Assembly (NCBI GenBank): GCA_029319145.1
Contig: CP119753.1
Span: forward strand, 3,348,001 to 3,412,000
Direction: 5' to 3'
DNA length: 64,000 bases
DNA from: Microbacter sp. GSS18
Lineage (GTDB): Bacteria; Actinomycetota; Actinomycetes; Actinomycetales; Microbacteriaceae
Numbering within the stretch: the first letter of the stretch is position 1; each line of letters opens with the position of its first letter. The translations under genes were made by a program, and so were the position numbers. The notes under the pieces are model-generated. The model did not search any database and was not told the origin of the DNA. It saw only the letters and a list, made by a program, of their open reading frames with translations. Below, piece after piece: positions 37,506 through 46,209 of the stretch.

Positions 37506-39370
37506 CGACGACCGAGCCGCCGCTGAGCGTCTGCATCGTGACATACGAGCGACCCGACTTCCTGCGACGATGCCTCGAGGCGCTCGTCGCGAGCATCGCC
37601 GACGACGTCCAGATCGTCGTGGTCGACGCCTCGCGCGTCAGCGCGCGCGAGGCGGTGGCGGCGATCGGCCCGTCGATCCGGTACATCCACGACCGGTCGG
37701 TGGCCGGCTGGATGACGCGTGCGCGCAACGTCGCCCTGCTCGCCGCCCGCGGCCGGGTGGTGTCGTTCCTCGATGACGACGTCGTGATCCGCCCCGGCTG
37801 GGACCGGGCGCTCCTCGCGGCCTTCGAGGACCCCTCCGTCGCCGCCGTCGCGGGACGCACGTGCAACGGGCTCCCCGGCGAGGAGCAGTACGACCTTCCC
37901 ATCGGCCGGCTGCGCGAGGATGGGTCGCTGACCGAGGGCTTCGCCACCGACGGCGACGCCCGCGTCGAGGTCGACCACGGCATCGGCGCCAACATGTCGT
38001 TCCGCCGGGACGTGATGGCCGAGCTCGGGGGCTTCCGCGACGACTACCCCGGCACGGCGCTGCGCGAGGACACCGACATGTTCCTGCGAGTCCGTGCTCT
38101 CGGAGGGCGCGTGGTCTTCGACCCCGCCGCCGCGGTCGACCACCTTCCGGCGCCGCATGTCCACGGGGCCCGATTCGACACGCGCTACAAGCTCTACGCG
38201 CGCCGGAACCACATGGTGCTGCTCGCTCGAGCGGGCGGCATCCGCTCCCCGCGCCTGCGGCGATGGATCGCGGGACAGTACCGCGGCGTCGCGGATGCGG
38301 CCGGCGCCGCGGGCAAGGCGAAGCGGCTCGCCGTCACGACGGTCGGCATCGGCTGGGGCGCCGCCGCCATGCTGCGCGACGCCGGGTGGGGCCCCCTGCC
38401 GCCGGCGCGCCGCGGCGGCGCAGCCGAGCGGATCCGCACGAGCCTGCGTGACGAGACGCTGACGGATGCCGCGCCCCCGGGGGCCCTGAGGATCCACGCG
38501 TACGTCATGCTGGCCGACCCGAGCTTCCTGCGCGAGAGCCTCGCCGCCTACTACCCGCACGTGTCGAAGATCGTGCTGTCGTTCGACGAGAACGCCCGTT
38601 CGTGGACGGGCACACCGCTGCCGATCGCGCAGTGCCGCGAGCTCGTGCGCGAGGTCGACGTCGACGGCAAGTGCGTCGAGGTTCCGGGCGACTTCTCGCA
38701 CCTCGACCAGGACCCGCTCGACAACGACACCGCGCAGCGCCAGCACGCGCTCGACGCCGCATCCGAGGGCGCGGACTGGGTCCTCCAGCTCGACACCGAC
38801 GAGGTCATGCTCGACCCCGAGGCGTTCTTCACCGCCCTCGCGCGGGCGGATGCGCGGGGCGCGGCCGGCCTCGATTTCCCCGCCCGGTGGCTGTACACGC
38901 GGCCGAGCCCCGGCCGCTACCTCGAGAGCTCGACGCGGTTCTGGCGTATCGCGGGTGGATTCCCGGGGCCCCTCGCCGTCCGCGCCGGCTCGCGACTGAA
39001 GCTCGCGCGTCAGAGCGAGGGTCCGCTGTACCGCGTGGACTTCCGTGCGCGCAACACCGATCGCTACCACCCGAAGGACGCGCCGATCGACGAGGTCGTC
39101 GGCCCCGAGTCCGGTGTCGCCCACTTCTCGCGCGTGCGCGATCCCGAGGGGATGAAGCGCAAGTCGGGCTGGTCGGGGCACACCGTCGAGATGTCGCCCC
39201 CGCCGATCTACCGGGCGTGGGCGTGGCGCACGCGGCATCCGTGGCTCACCGCGGCGACGACGCCGCTTCGCCGCAAGGGCTGGTACCGGCTCGCGTCGAT
39301 TCCCGAGCCTCCCGGGGGCGAGCCGCCGGTCGTGACCTTCACCGCGGAGGAGCTCCCGGCGGTCAGTTGA
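37502..39370 (+). CDS. Two-domain glycosyltransferase (GT2 + second GT-A-like domain)
   Basis: A 622-residue fusion. Domain 1 (about 1-330) is a GT2: LSVCIVTYERPDFLRRCLEA, SFLDDDVVIRPGWD with DxD, and the ALREDTDMFLRVRALGG acceptor/base region. Domain 2 (about 332-622) begins LRIHAYVMLADPSFLRESL and holds QLDTDEVMLDPEAFF, a second DxD of the kind seen in GT2/GT92-like enzymes. Two active sites in one chain would allow two consecutive transfers. No membrane helix is predicted. It ends 8 bases inside the convergent ABC gene. Confidence 0.8.
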   Translation: MTTTEPPLSVCIVTYERPDFLRRCLEALVASIADDVQIVVVDASRVSAREAVAAIGPSIRYIHDRSVAGWMTRARNVALLAARGRVVSFLDDDVVIRPGWDRALLAAFEDPSVAAVAGRTCNGLPGEEQYDLPIGRLREDGSLTEGFATDGDARVEVDHGIGANMSFRRDVMAELGGFRDDYPGTALREDTDMFLRVRALGGRVVFDPAAAVDHLPAPHVHGARFDTRYKLYARRNHMVLLARAGGIRSPRLRRWIAGQYRGVADAAGAAGKAKRLAVTTVGIGWGAAAMLRDAGWGPLPPARRGGAAERIRTSLRDETLTDAAPPGALRIHAYVMLADPSFLRESLAAYYPHVSKIVLSFDENARSWTGTPLPIAQCRELVREVDVDGKCVEVPGDFSHLDQDPLDNDTAQRQHALDAASEGADWVLQLDTDEVMLDPEAFFTALARADARGAAGLDFPARWLYTRPSPGRYLESSTRFWRIAGGFPGPLAVRAGSRLKLARQSEGPLYRVDFRARNTDRYHPKDAPIDEVVGPESGVAHFSRVRDPEGMKRKSGWSGHTVEMSPPPIYRAWAWRTRHPWLTAATTPLRRKGWYRLASIPEPPGGEPPVVTFTAEELPAVS

Positions 39371-41174
39371 GCTCGCCGAGCTTCACGAGTCGTGCGAAGT
39401 CCTCGTTCGCGCGCCGCACCTCGTCGAACCGGCCCTTCGCCGAGATCTGCCCGTCCTGCAGGAACACCAGCGTGTCGGCGTTGCGCACCGTCGACAGGCG
39501 GTGCGCGACGATGACGATCGTCAGGGTCCCCTTGAGCTCCTCGAGCGTCGTGGCGATCTCGTGCTCGGTGAGGTTGTCGAGCGCCGACGTCGCCTCGTCG
39601 AGCACCAGGACGGACGGGCGGCGGTACAGCGCGCGCGCCAGGCCGACGCGCTGCCGCTGGCCGCCCGACAGCCGCACGCCGCGGTCGCCGACCTTCGTGT
39701 CGAGACCCTCGGGGAGACCGGCGACGACGTCCTCGAGCTGGGCCATGCGGATGACCTCGTGAACGCGCTCCAGGTCGGCGTCGGCGGCGGGAACCCCGAA
39801 CGCGATGTTGGCCAGCAGTGTGTCGTTGATCAGGAACACGTCTTGCGGGACGACGCCGAGGCCGGAGTACCACGCGGCGCGATCGTCGAGGATGGATCGA
39901 CCCCCGCACTCGATGGTGCCCGACGTCGGTTCCAGCAGACCCAGCACGAGGTCGACCAGGGTGGACTTGCCGGCGCCGCTGGAGCCCACGAACGCCGTCG
40001 TGTGGTTCGCCGCGATCGTGAGGCTGAGATTCCGCAGCACGGGATCGTCGGAGTCGCGGTAGGCGAACGTCACGTCGCGGATGGCGATGTCGCCGTGGTA
40101 GCGCTCATCGCTGAGGGGCGTCTCGTCGTGCGTGCCCCCGGCGGCGAGCTCCGACGCGGCACGGGTGAAGATGCCCAGGCCCACGCGGCCGACGCGCATC
40201 GTGGTGAGGTTGCCGGTCACGCGATTGAGCGTCGGGATCGCGCGTACCGAGGCGGCGGCGAAGACGCCGAGGACCGTGAAGGCCGTGGCGGCGTCGGAGG
40301 TCGTGAACAGCACCATGGAGATCACGAGGATCGCCACGACGAAGCCGATCTCGAGCACATAGCGCGGCGCCTCGGCGACGATGCCCATCTGCCGCGCCGC
40401 GTGTGCGCTGCGCAGGCGGGCCTTGCGGAAGCCCTCGACGAACGCCGATGCGCTCGAGGTCAGGCGTGCCTCGCGGAAGCCGTCGAGGCCGGGGATCAGG
40501 AACGACCAGGCCTCGAGGCTCGCCGCGGCCATCTCCTCGCCGATGCGCGACTGCCGCCGACGCAGCAGGCGCTGGATCCCGACCACCGTGATCGCGAACA
40601 GGAGGATCGTCAGCATCGTGACGCTCGACGCGGCCACGGCGAGCACCGCGCCGATGGCGATGAGCACGAGGATGTCCGTCGCGAGGCCCACGATCGCCAG
40701 CAGCACCGAGGCCGACTGGTTCGTCGCCTCGTTGATCGAGCGGTAGACCTCGCTCATGCGGCGCGCGCGGTGATCGGCATACGGGGCGAGGACGTAGCGG
40801 CGCAGCAGCTCGGTGGACGACAGCGCGGCGATCTTGGACGTGCGCCCGAGCAGCCACCACCGGAAGACGATCGCGGCGATGCTCTTGGCGATGAAGAAGC
40901 CCGCGACGAAGAGCGCGACGATCGGGATCAGCTCGGCGGGGTCCGACGTCCCGAACGTGTCGGCGAGGATCTTCAGCGCGCCGCTGTCGGTGCTCGCGCC
41001 GGTCATCAGCTGCGTCAGCGGCACCATGGCGGCGACGCCCAGGGTGTCGAGCGCGGCGAGGATGAGCGAGACGGCGATGATCCCCGAGACCCACGGAAGC
41101 GGGCGGGCTCCGGCCATCTCGAGCATCGAGCGGAGCTGGGCGATCAGGCCCGGCTCGTCCGACGAGCGTGGCAT
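39363..41174 (-). CDS. ABC transporter, PglK/MsbA-like fused permease-ATPase
   Basis: A 603-residue half-transporter. Six hydrophobic segments fall within residues ~25-320, then the ATPase with Walker A FVGSSGAGKSTLVDLVLG, signature LSGGQRQRVGLARAL, Walker B VLVLDEATSALD and the H-loop IVAHRLS. In this locus it is a good candidate for the flippase of lipid-linked oligosaccharides (PglK type), since no Wzx was seen. It is transcribed against the flanking genes and overlaps the fused glycosyltransferase by 8 bases tail to tail. The ATG is preceded by GAGGAGAACG. Confidence 0.88.
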   Translation of the reverse strand: MPRSSDEPGLIAQLRSMLEMAGARPLPWVSGIIAVSLILAALDTLGVAAMVPLTQLMTGASTDSGALKILADTFGTSDPAELIPIVALFVAGFFIAKSIAAIVFRWWLLGRTSKIAALSSTELLRRYVLAPYADHRARRMSEVYRSINEATNQSASVLLAIVGLATDILVLIAIGAVLAVAASSVTMLTILLFAITVVGIQRLLRRRQSRIGEEMAAASLEAWSFLIPGLDGFREARLTSSASAFVEGFRKARLRSAHAARQMGIVAEAPRYVLEIGFVVAILVISMVLFTTSDAATAFTVLGVFAAASVRAIPTLNRVTGNLTTMRVGRVGLGIFTRAASELAAGGTHDETPLSDERYHGDIAIRDVTFAYRDSDDPVLRNLSLTIAANHTTAFVGSSGAGKSTLVDLVLGLLEPTSGTIECGGRSILDDRAAWYSGLGVVPQDVFLINDTLLANIAFGVPAADADLERVHEVIRMAQLEDVVAGLPEGLDTKVGDRGVRLSGGQRQRVGLARALYRRPSVLVLDEATSALDNLTEHEIATTLEELKGTLTIVIVAHRLSTVRNADTLVFLQDGQISAKGRFDEVRRANEDFARLVKLGELN

Positions 41175-41269
41175 CGTTCTCCTCGGGAGGCTCCGGCGCA
41201 GGAAAACGCCTGGTCGGGCTCGTACGCGTCGGTTTCGGGCACCGTCTGTTTCGGTTGCGTTACCAGCCC

Positions 41270-41297
41270 TTGCGGGCAGGTCGCCTTACGGTATCAT
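41270..41297 (+). promoter_or_regulatory. Promoter-like site upstream of the first Tat protein gene
   Basis: TTGCGG (41270-41275) and TATCAT (41292-41297) are separated by 16 bases, resembling a housekeeping sigma promoter. The sequence at TATCATCCTGATTGTCTCC is echoed upstream of the second Tat gene (42163-42181, TAGCATCGTGATAGTCTCC), so both copies may use related promoters. Each leader then contains a different short hairpin (41325-41353; 42176-42195). Confidence 0.4.
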
Positions 41298-41423
41298 CCT
41301 GATTGTCTCCCCCAGAAACAGGGAGGGCTCGGACTGGGGTGTATCGCGAGCCCGGGATGACCACACAGCAACCGGCGTCTCAGACAAACCCTCGCAGTAC
41401 TCAGACCCGGAGGGAAACCGACA

Positions 41424-42041
41424 GTGACAGACTTTGACAAGGACCAGCCCGAACAGAAGGGCATGAGCCGTCGTACCGTGACGAAGGCGATGGCGTGGGC
41501 GGTGCCCGCGGTGGCCGTGGCGGCGCCCGTGCCGGCGTTCGCGGCATCCGGTCCGCCCCCGACCGTCCTCGTGGGCGTGGCGTGCAAGCTGCCTGGCGCG
41601 AGCCAGAGCCGCTGCCCCGCCGAGATCTCGCAGGGGATCTTCGCCGGCGACTTCAGCAAGGCGTTCGCGCTGCCGATCCAGGTGACGAACAACACGTCCA
41701 AGCCGATCGTGCTGAAGCCGAGCATCACCGTGACGAATGTGCGTGACGGTGACGGCAACCCGACGCTGCCGTTCGACGTGCTCGGCATCTACCCGGACTA
41801 CTGCACCGACATCCTGCCGGGTGAGTCGGTGGACATCCTCATCTTCGCGAACTCGAACAACTCCGCGAACGACGACGTGTACGCCGACCTGACCGTGCCG
41901 TGGGGTCACGACTGCGCCGACGACGACCACCAGCCGATCTTCATCCCGGATCTGTACGCGCCGTCGTTCCCGCCGTGCTCGTCGCAGATTCCGTTCCCGA
42001 CGGGGTCGCCGACCTGCACCCCGCCGTTCTACCAGAACTGA
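41424..42041 (+). CDS. Tat-exported Cys-containing protein, copy A
   Basis: A 205-residue protein. A Tat signal peptide is clear: MSRRTVTKAMAWAVPAVAVA, cleaved near AFA|ASG. The mature ~160 residues read like a beta-sandwich (LPIQVTNNTSKPIVLKPSIT), with six cysteines (ACKLP, RCPAE, YCTDI, DCADD, CSSQ, TCTPP) that could form three disulfides. No enzyme motif is seen; no family was recognised. GGAGGG precedes the GTG. The start is specific to this copy (MTDFDKDQ), as is the end (YQN). Context suggests a surface or extracellular matrix component of the polysaccharide locus. Confidence 0.75.
   Translation: MTDFDKDQPEQKGMSRRTVTKAMAWAVPAVAVAAPVPAFAASGPPPTVLVGVACKLPGASQSRCPAEISQGIFAGDFSKAFALPIQVTNNTSKPIVLKPSITVTNVRDGDGNPTLPFDVLGIYPDYCTDILPGESVDILIFANSNNSANDDVYADLTVPWGHDCADDDHQPIFIPDLYAPSFPPCSSQIPFPTGSPTCTPPFYQN
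41448..42035 (+). repeat. 588-bp direct repeat, copy A
   Basis: Identical by eye to 42292-42879 (offset 844). It covers all but the first 8 and last 1 codons of the Tat protein gene. Flanking sequences differ immediately outside. Confidence 0.9.
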
Positions 42042-42060
42042 TCTGCGCGACCGACGTCGC

Positions 42061-42094
42061 ACGAAGGCCCGCTGCTCAGGCAGCGGGCCTTCGT
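42061..42094 (+). terminator. Strong terminator after Tat gene copy A
   Basis: A perfect 15-base stem, ACGAAGGCCCGCTGC paired with GCAGCGGGCCTTCGT, around a TCAG loop, 19 bases after the stop. No comparable hairpin follows directly inside copy B's repeat, so the two genes are separately terminated. Confidence 0.85.
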
Positions 42095-42270
42095 CGTCCC
42101 CTGCGCGGTGTCACACGCCGTCGAACGCGCGGCAGACTCTAGACGATGGCGAGCAGCGTGGCTAGCATCGTGATAGTCTCCGAGCCCGCGGAGACCCACA
42201 GACCGATCCACAGAGGCCTTCCGTCGGTCGCGCTCGTCGCTGCCAGACCGAGAGAACAGAGAGGTTCACC

Positions 42271-42894
42271 GTGACCGAAGAGAACTCCGTGCCCGAACAG
42301 AAGGGCATGAGCCGTCGTACCGTGACGAAGGCGATGGCGTGGGCGGTGCCCGCGGTGGCCGTGGCGGCGCCCGTGCCGGCGTTCGCGGCATCCGGTCCGC
42401 CCCCGACCGTCCTCGTGGGCGTGGCGTGCAAGCTGCCTGGCGCGAGCCAGAGCCGCTGCCCCGCCGAGATCTCGCAGGGGATCTTCGCCGGCGACTTCAG
42501 CAAGGCGTTCGCGCTGCCGATCCAGGTGACGAACAACACGTCCAAGCCGATCGTGCTGAAGCCGAGCATCACCGTGACGAATGTGCGTGACGGTGACGGC
42601 AACCCGACGCTGCCGTTCGACGTGCTCGGCATCTACCCGGACTACTGCACCGACATCCTGCCGGGTGAGTCGGTGGACATCCTCATCTTCGCGAACTCGA
42701 ACAACTCCGCGAACGACGACGTGTACGCCGACCTGACCGTGCCGTGGGGTCACGACTGCGCCGACGACGACCACCAGCCGATCTTCATCCCGGATCTGTA
42801 CGCGCCGTCGTTCCCGCCGTGCTCGTCGCAGATTCCGTTCCCGACGGGGTCGCCGACCTGCACCCCGCCGTTCTACCAGGCGCTCGACGCGTGA
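42271..42894 (+). CDS. Tat-exported Cys-containing protein, copy B
   Basis: A 207-residue twin of the gene at 41424. From the tenth codon (PEQKGMSRR...) to TCTPPFYQ the protein is identical; only the first residues (MTEENSV) and the last four (ALDA) differ. It has its own ribosome site (AGAGAGG) and a promoter-like region. Signal peptide and cysteine pattern are as in copy A. Silent positions also match, so the copies diverged very recently or are kept identical by gene conversion. It is the last plus-strand gene before the convergent glycosyltransferases. Confidence 0.75.
   Translation: MTEENSVPEQKGMSRRTVTKAMAWAVPAVAVAAPVPAFAASGPPPTVLVGVACKLPGASQSRCPAEISQGIFAGDFSKAFALPIQVTNNTSKPIVLKPSITVTNVRDGDGNPTLPFDVLGIYPDYCTDILPGESVDILIFANSNNSANDDVYADLTVPWGHDCADDDHQPIFIPDLYAPSFPPCSSQIPFPTGSPTCTPPFYQALDA
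42292..42879 (+). repeat. 588-bp direct repeat, copy B
   Basis: The partner of 41448-42035, in tandem with 256 bases between copies. No mismatch was found in the parts compared, including the translations of the other frames. Confidence 0.9.
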
Positions 42895-42900
42895 TCGTCC

Positions 42901-42929
42901 GCCGGCGTCCGCGTCACGCGGGCGCCGGC
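42901..42929. terminator. Bidirectional hairpin between Tat gene B and convergent glycosyltransferase
   Basis: Arms GCCGGCGTCCGCG (42901-42913) and CGCGGGCGCCGGC (42917-42929) pair at 12 of 13 positions around TCA. It begins 7 bases after the plus-strand stop and overlaps the last codons of the minus-strand gene. Confidence 0.7.
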
Positions 42930-44044
42930 ATCCGGTCGAGGACGGCGCGCATCGCCGACGCGCGCTCGTCCCAGTCGGCGACGTCCGCCGCGGACCACTC
43001 CGGCGGCGCAGCCGTGGTGAGCGCCTCCTGAACGACCCGGATCACGTCCTCGCGCGCGGCGATCGCGACACGGGGGTCCGCGGCGTCGCGGAAGCCCGCG
43101 ACCGCCGTCGAGACGACGGGGCGATCGACGGCGAGATACTCGTACAGCTTGATCGGATCCAGGCTCTCGGTGAACGACGTCACGACGTGGGGCACGATCA
43201 GCACGTCGGCGTGTTGCAGATAGGCGACGACCTCGTCGTGACCCCGCGGCCCGAGCAGCCGAGCACCCGATGCGCGGAGCCGCGAGCTCTGCGCCGGGGT
43301 CAGTGCGTCCGGGCCGACGAAGACGACCGCCGCCGCGCCCGTGAGCGTCGCCGCGAGCTCGGCGCACAGGTCGACGTCGAGGCGATCGCCGTGCAGCGTG
43401 CCGACGTAGAGCACGACGGCGCCCGTCGGCAGGTCGGCCGGGCGCGGGCGCGGGCGCCGGTAGGCGGCTACGTCGACGGCGTTGCGCACCACGGTGATCG
43501 CGGGCATCGACGCGGGCCGTTCGGGCGCCTTCCGCCGCTGCAGCTCGGGTGAGCAGGCGACGACCTCGGCCGCATGCGCGAACAGGTAGCGCTCGTGGGC
43601 GGCGATGCGCTCGAGCTCGGCGCCCGGGCGTTCGGCGGCGAGCCAGTCGTCGGTCATGTCGTACAGGGTCGGCCAGCCGGTGCGGCGCGAGAGCACGGCG
43701 CCGCCCGGATCGTTCACCCACAGCAGGGGCGCGTCGAAGCCGAGTCGCTGGGCAGCGCGCTCGATCTGAAGGGCGAGCCGGTCGTCGGCCCGCGGGTCGA
43801 GGCGCCGCGGCAGCGGCTTGACCGGCCGCATCCGCCAGAGCCTCCCCGCAAGGAGCTCGTCGCTCGGCCGGTGCCCGAGCTGGGGTCGCCGCTTCGAGCG
43901 CACGTCGTGCGTCGGGTCGGCCGGCGGCTCGACGAAGAGCACGCGCAGCGCGGGGTCGGTGTGCAGCAGTCGCCACAGCAGGTGCTGGTTGCGGCGCCAC
44001 ACGTCGTCCCAGCGCTCGAGCGAGACGACCACGAGATCCGTCAT
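42914..44044 (-). CDS. Glycosyltransferase, GT1/GT4-like
   Basis: A 376-residue GT-B protein beginning LVVVSLERWDDVWRRNQHLL, with LYDMTDDWLAAERPG and VVACSPELQ in the acceptor half. The donor half has VLYVGTLHGDRLD and DPIKLYEYLAVDRPVVST. This resembles TuaH-type teichuronic/exopolysaccharide transferases. It is the last gene of a four-gene minus-strand series joined by 4-base overlaps (start ATG 44044 overlaps the upstream stop). Confidence 0.85.
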   Translation of the reverse strand: MTDLVVVSLERWDDVWRRNQHLLWRLLHTDPALRVLFVEPPADPTHDVRSKRRPQLGHRPSDELLAGRLWRMRPVKPLPRRLDPRADDRLALQIERAAQRLGFDAPLLWVNDPGGAVLSRRTGWPTLYDMTDDWLAAERPGAELERIAAHERYLFAHAAEVVACSPELQRRKAPERPASMPAITVVRNAVDVAAYRRPRPRPADLPTGAVVLYVGTLHGDRLDVDLCAELAATLTGAAAVVFVGPDALTPAQSSRLRASGARLLGPRGHDEVVAYLQHADVLIVPHVVTSFTESLDPIKLYEYLAVDRPVVSTAVAGFRDAADPRVAIAAREDVIRVVQEALTTAAPPEWSAADVADWDERASAMRAVLDRMPAPA

Positions 44045-46209
44045 CGTGTCGAGCCCCGGGCCGCGATCGCCGCGCGGTAGACGGCATCCGTGCCGGCCCT
44101 CTGCGCCTCGAGCGAGTAGTCGCGCTCCTGGCGCTCGCGCGCGGACCGCGCGAGACGGTCACGGCGCTCCGCATCCTCGGCGAGCTGTCGCAGCGCGGCA
44201 CCGGCGGCGTCGGCGTCCCTGGGCGCGAACAGCGCCGCCGGGTCGAGTCCGGTCAGCAGGTCGACGTGCCCGCCGCCGCGGGCGGCGACGACCGGCAGGC
44301 CCGCGCGCATCGCCTCGAGCACCGACAGCCCGAGTCCTTCGTTCGGACACGGGGCGAGCAGCAGGGACGCAGCCGCCATGAGGTCGGGCACGTCCGTGCG
44401 GAAGCCGAGGAACCGCACGGCGTCCCCGACGCCCGACTCGCGGGCCTCGGACTCGAGCGTCGCCCGTTCGATGCCGTCTCCGGCGATGAGGAGCTGCCAG
44501 CCCTCGGCCGCGAGGCCGGACGCGGCGAACGCGCGCAGGCCGACATCCGTCCCCTTCTCGGGCTGCAGGCGCTGGGCCATGAGCACCGTCCGCTCGCGGG
44601 GACGCACCGGCGGGGCGTCGTCGTCGAGGCCCGTGTGAACGACGGTGGCGGGCAGACCCGTGGCCGCCGCAACGGCGTCGGAGATCGCGAGCTCCCCGTC
44701 GACCACGCCGCGCATCAGCGCATCCAGGGGAACGGGGCCGACCGTGCCGCGCCGTCGCGCGAAGTGCCGCGTCGAGACCACGGCGGGCCGGCGACGGCCC
44801 GAGTAGGCGAGGACCGCGCCGAGGTCGGCGGCGGTCATGTGGGTGTTGACCACGTCGGCATCGGCGCGGACGTCGCGGAGGGCGCGGGCGACCTCGGCTG
44901 TCGTGCGTGCCGCGCGATGCGGGATGCCGGTGCCGGCGAGAGCTGCGCGCATGCGCGCGGGGTCGCCGCCCACGATCCGCACGTGGTCGCCGGCCGCGGC
45001 CTGGATCCGCGCCAGCTGCAGGACGAACCGCTCGACGCCGGAGAACCCGTCCGAGCGGATGGCGTGGACGATCCGCAGCGGTCCTCGGCCCGGCCGTTCG
45101 TCGTCGAGACGCCGAACCAGGTCGAGGTATCGCCCCGCGACGCCGTCCCAGCCGAGGTCTTCGACGCTCGCACGGGCGCGGGCGCGGACCCCTGCGGGAG
45201 ATTCCGCGAGGACCTCGCGTATTCCGCGCGCGACATCCGCGGCGGTCCGGTCGGTGAGCCGTCCGTTGCGGCCGTCGATCCGCTCGGGCGCCACCCCGAC
45301 GCGGGTGGCCACCACCGGCAGACCGGTCGCCAGGGCCTCCAGGAACACCAGGCCGCTGGACTCGTAGGCGCTGGGGAGGACGAACAGGTCCGCCGCCCAC
45401 AGGCGTTTCACCGGATCCGGGTCGATCCCGGTGAACACGACGCGGTCGGCCACGCCGCGGTGCTCGGCGAGACGCCGCCCGCGCTGCACTTCGTCGGGCG
45501 TCCCGCCGATGACCAGCAGGTGCACGGCCGGAAGCTCACGCAGCGCCTCGAGGACGAGCGGCAGGCCCTTGCGATCGAACTCGTGGCCGATGAACGCCGC
45601 GAGCGGCACGTCGTCGGCGATTCCGGCCGCCGCGCGCGCCGACTGCCGCTCCTCGGGGGTCGGCGGTCGGAAGCGTTCGAGGTCGACGCCGTTCGGGATG
45701 ACGGTGATCGGGGGGCGCACACCGCCGGCGGTCTCGACGAGTCGGTCGGTCTCCTCAGCGCTGAGCGTCACGACCGCACGGTGGGTGTCGCCGCGGTATC
45801 GGACCCGGTCGCGGGCGGCCGTGAACAGATGCACGGGGTTGCGCACCATGCGCCACCAGTACCCGCCGCGGGCGCGCATCGACGCCTGCAGGTTGCCGTG
45901 GTTGACGTAGACGTCCCCCGTCATCGCGTCGTTGTGGCAGATCGAGATCGCGTCGGGGCGTGCGGCGAGGAATCGCTTCGCGCGTGCCGTTCCGATCGTG
46001 CTGAACCACACGACGTCCCACGCGTGCCCGAGGCGTGATCGCGGCGCCGCCGGCGGCCCCGTCGGGCGCGCATCCGCCATCGTGAAGCGCTCGACCGTGA
46101 CACCCGCGGCCGCGAACCGGCGCTCCAGCTCGTATGCGACACCCGCGATGCCCGAGCCCGGCGAGATCTCGGGCGCGATCTGGACGATGCGGGGCGTCGG
46201 GGCGTTCAC
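44041..46209 (-). CDS. Tandem GT4-GT4 glycosyltransferase fusion
   Basis: A 722-residue chain with two complete GT-B enzymes. Unit 1 (about 1-375) starts RIVQIAPEISPGSGIAGVAY and contains SAYESSGLVFLEALATGLPVV. Unit 2 (about 377-722) starts LRIVHAIRSDGFSGVERFVL and contains CPNEGLGLSVLEAMRAGLPVV. Unit 1 is clearly paralogous to the next gene (46206-47348): both have MTGDVY-NHG, MRNP-type MVRNP and FDRKGLP. GTG 46209 overlaps the upstream stop; reading the frame as one 1039-residue ORF beyond that point would cross the neighbouring gene in the wrong frame. It may carry out two successive transfers. Confidence 0.82.
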   Translation of the reverse strand: MNAPTPRIVQIAPEISPGSGIAGVAYELERRFAAAGVTVERFTMADARPTGPPAAPRSRLGHAWDVVWFSTIGTARAKRFLAARPDAISICHNDAMTGDVYVNHGNLQASMRARGGYWWRMVRNPVHLFTAARDRVRYRGDTHRAVVTLSAEETDRLVETAGGVRPPITVIPNGVDLERFRPPTPEERQSARAAAGIADDVPLAAFIGHEFDRKGLPLVLEALRELPAVHLLVIGGTPDEVQRGRRLAEHRGVADRVVFTGIDPDPVKRLWAADLFVLPSAYESSGLVFLEALATGLPVVATRVGVAPERIDGRNGRLTDRTAADVARGIREVLAESPAGVRARARASVEDLGWDGVAGRYLDLVRRLDDERPGRGPLRIVHAIRSDGFSGVERFVLQLARIQAAAGDHVRIVGGDPARMRAALAGTGIPHRAARTTAEVARALRDVRADADVVNTHMTAADLGAVLAYSGRRRPAVVSTRHFARRRGTVGPVPLDALMRGVVDGELAISDAVAAATGLPATVVHTGLDDDAPPVRPRERTVLMAQRLQPEKGTDVGLRAFAASGLAAEGWQLLIAGDGIERATLESEARESGVGDAVRFLGFRTDVPDLMAAASLLLAPCPNEGLGLSVLEAMRAGLPVVAARGGGHVDLLTGLDPAALFAPRDADAAGAALRQLAEDAERRDRLARSARERQERDYSLEAQRAGTDAVYRAAIAARGSTR

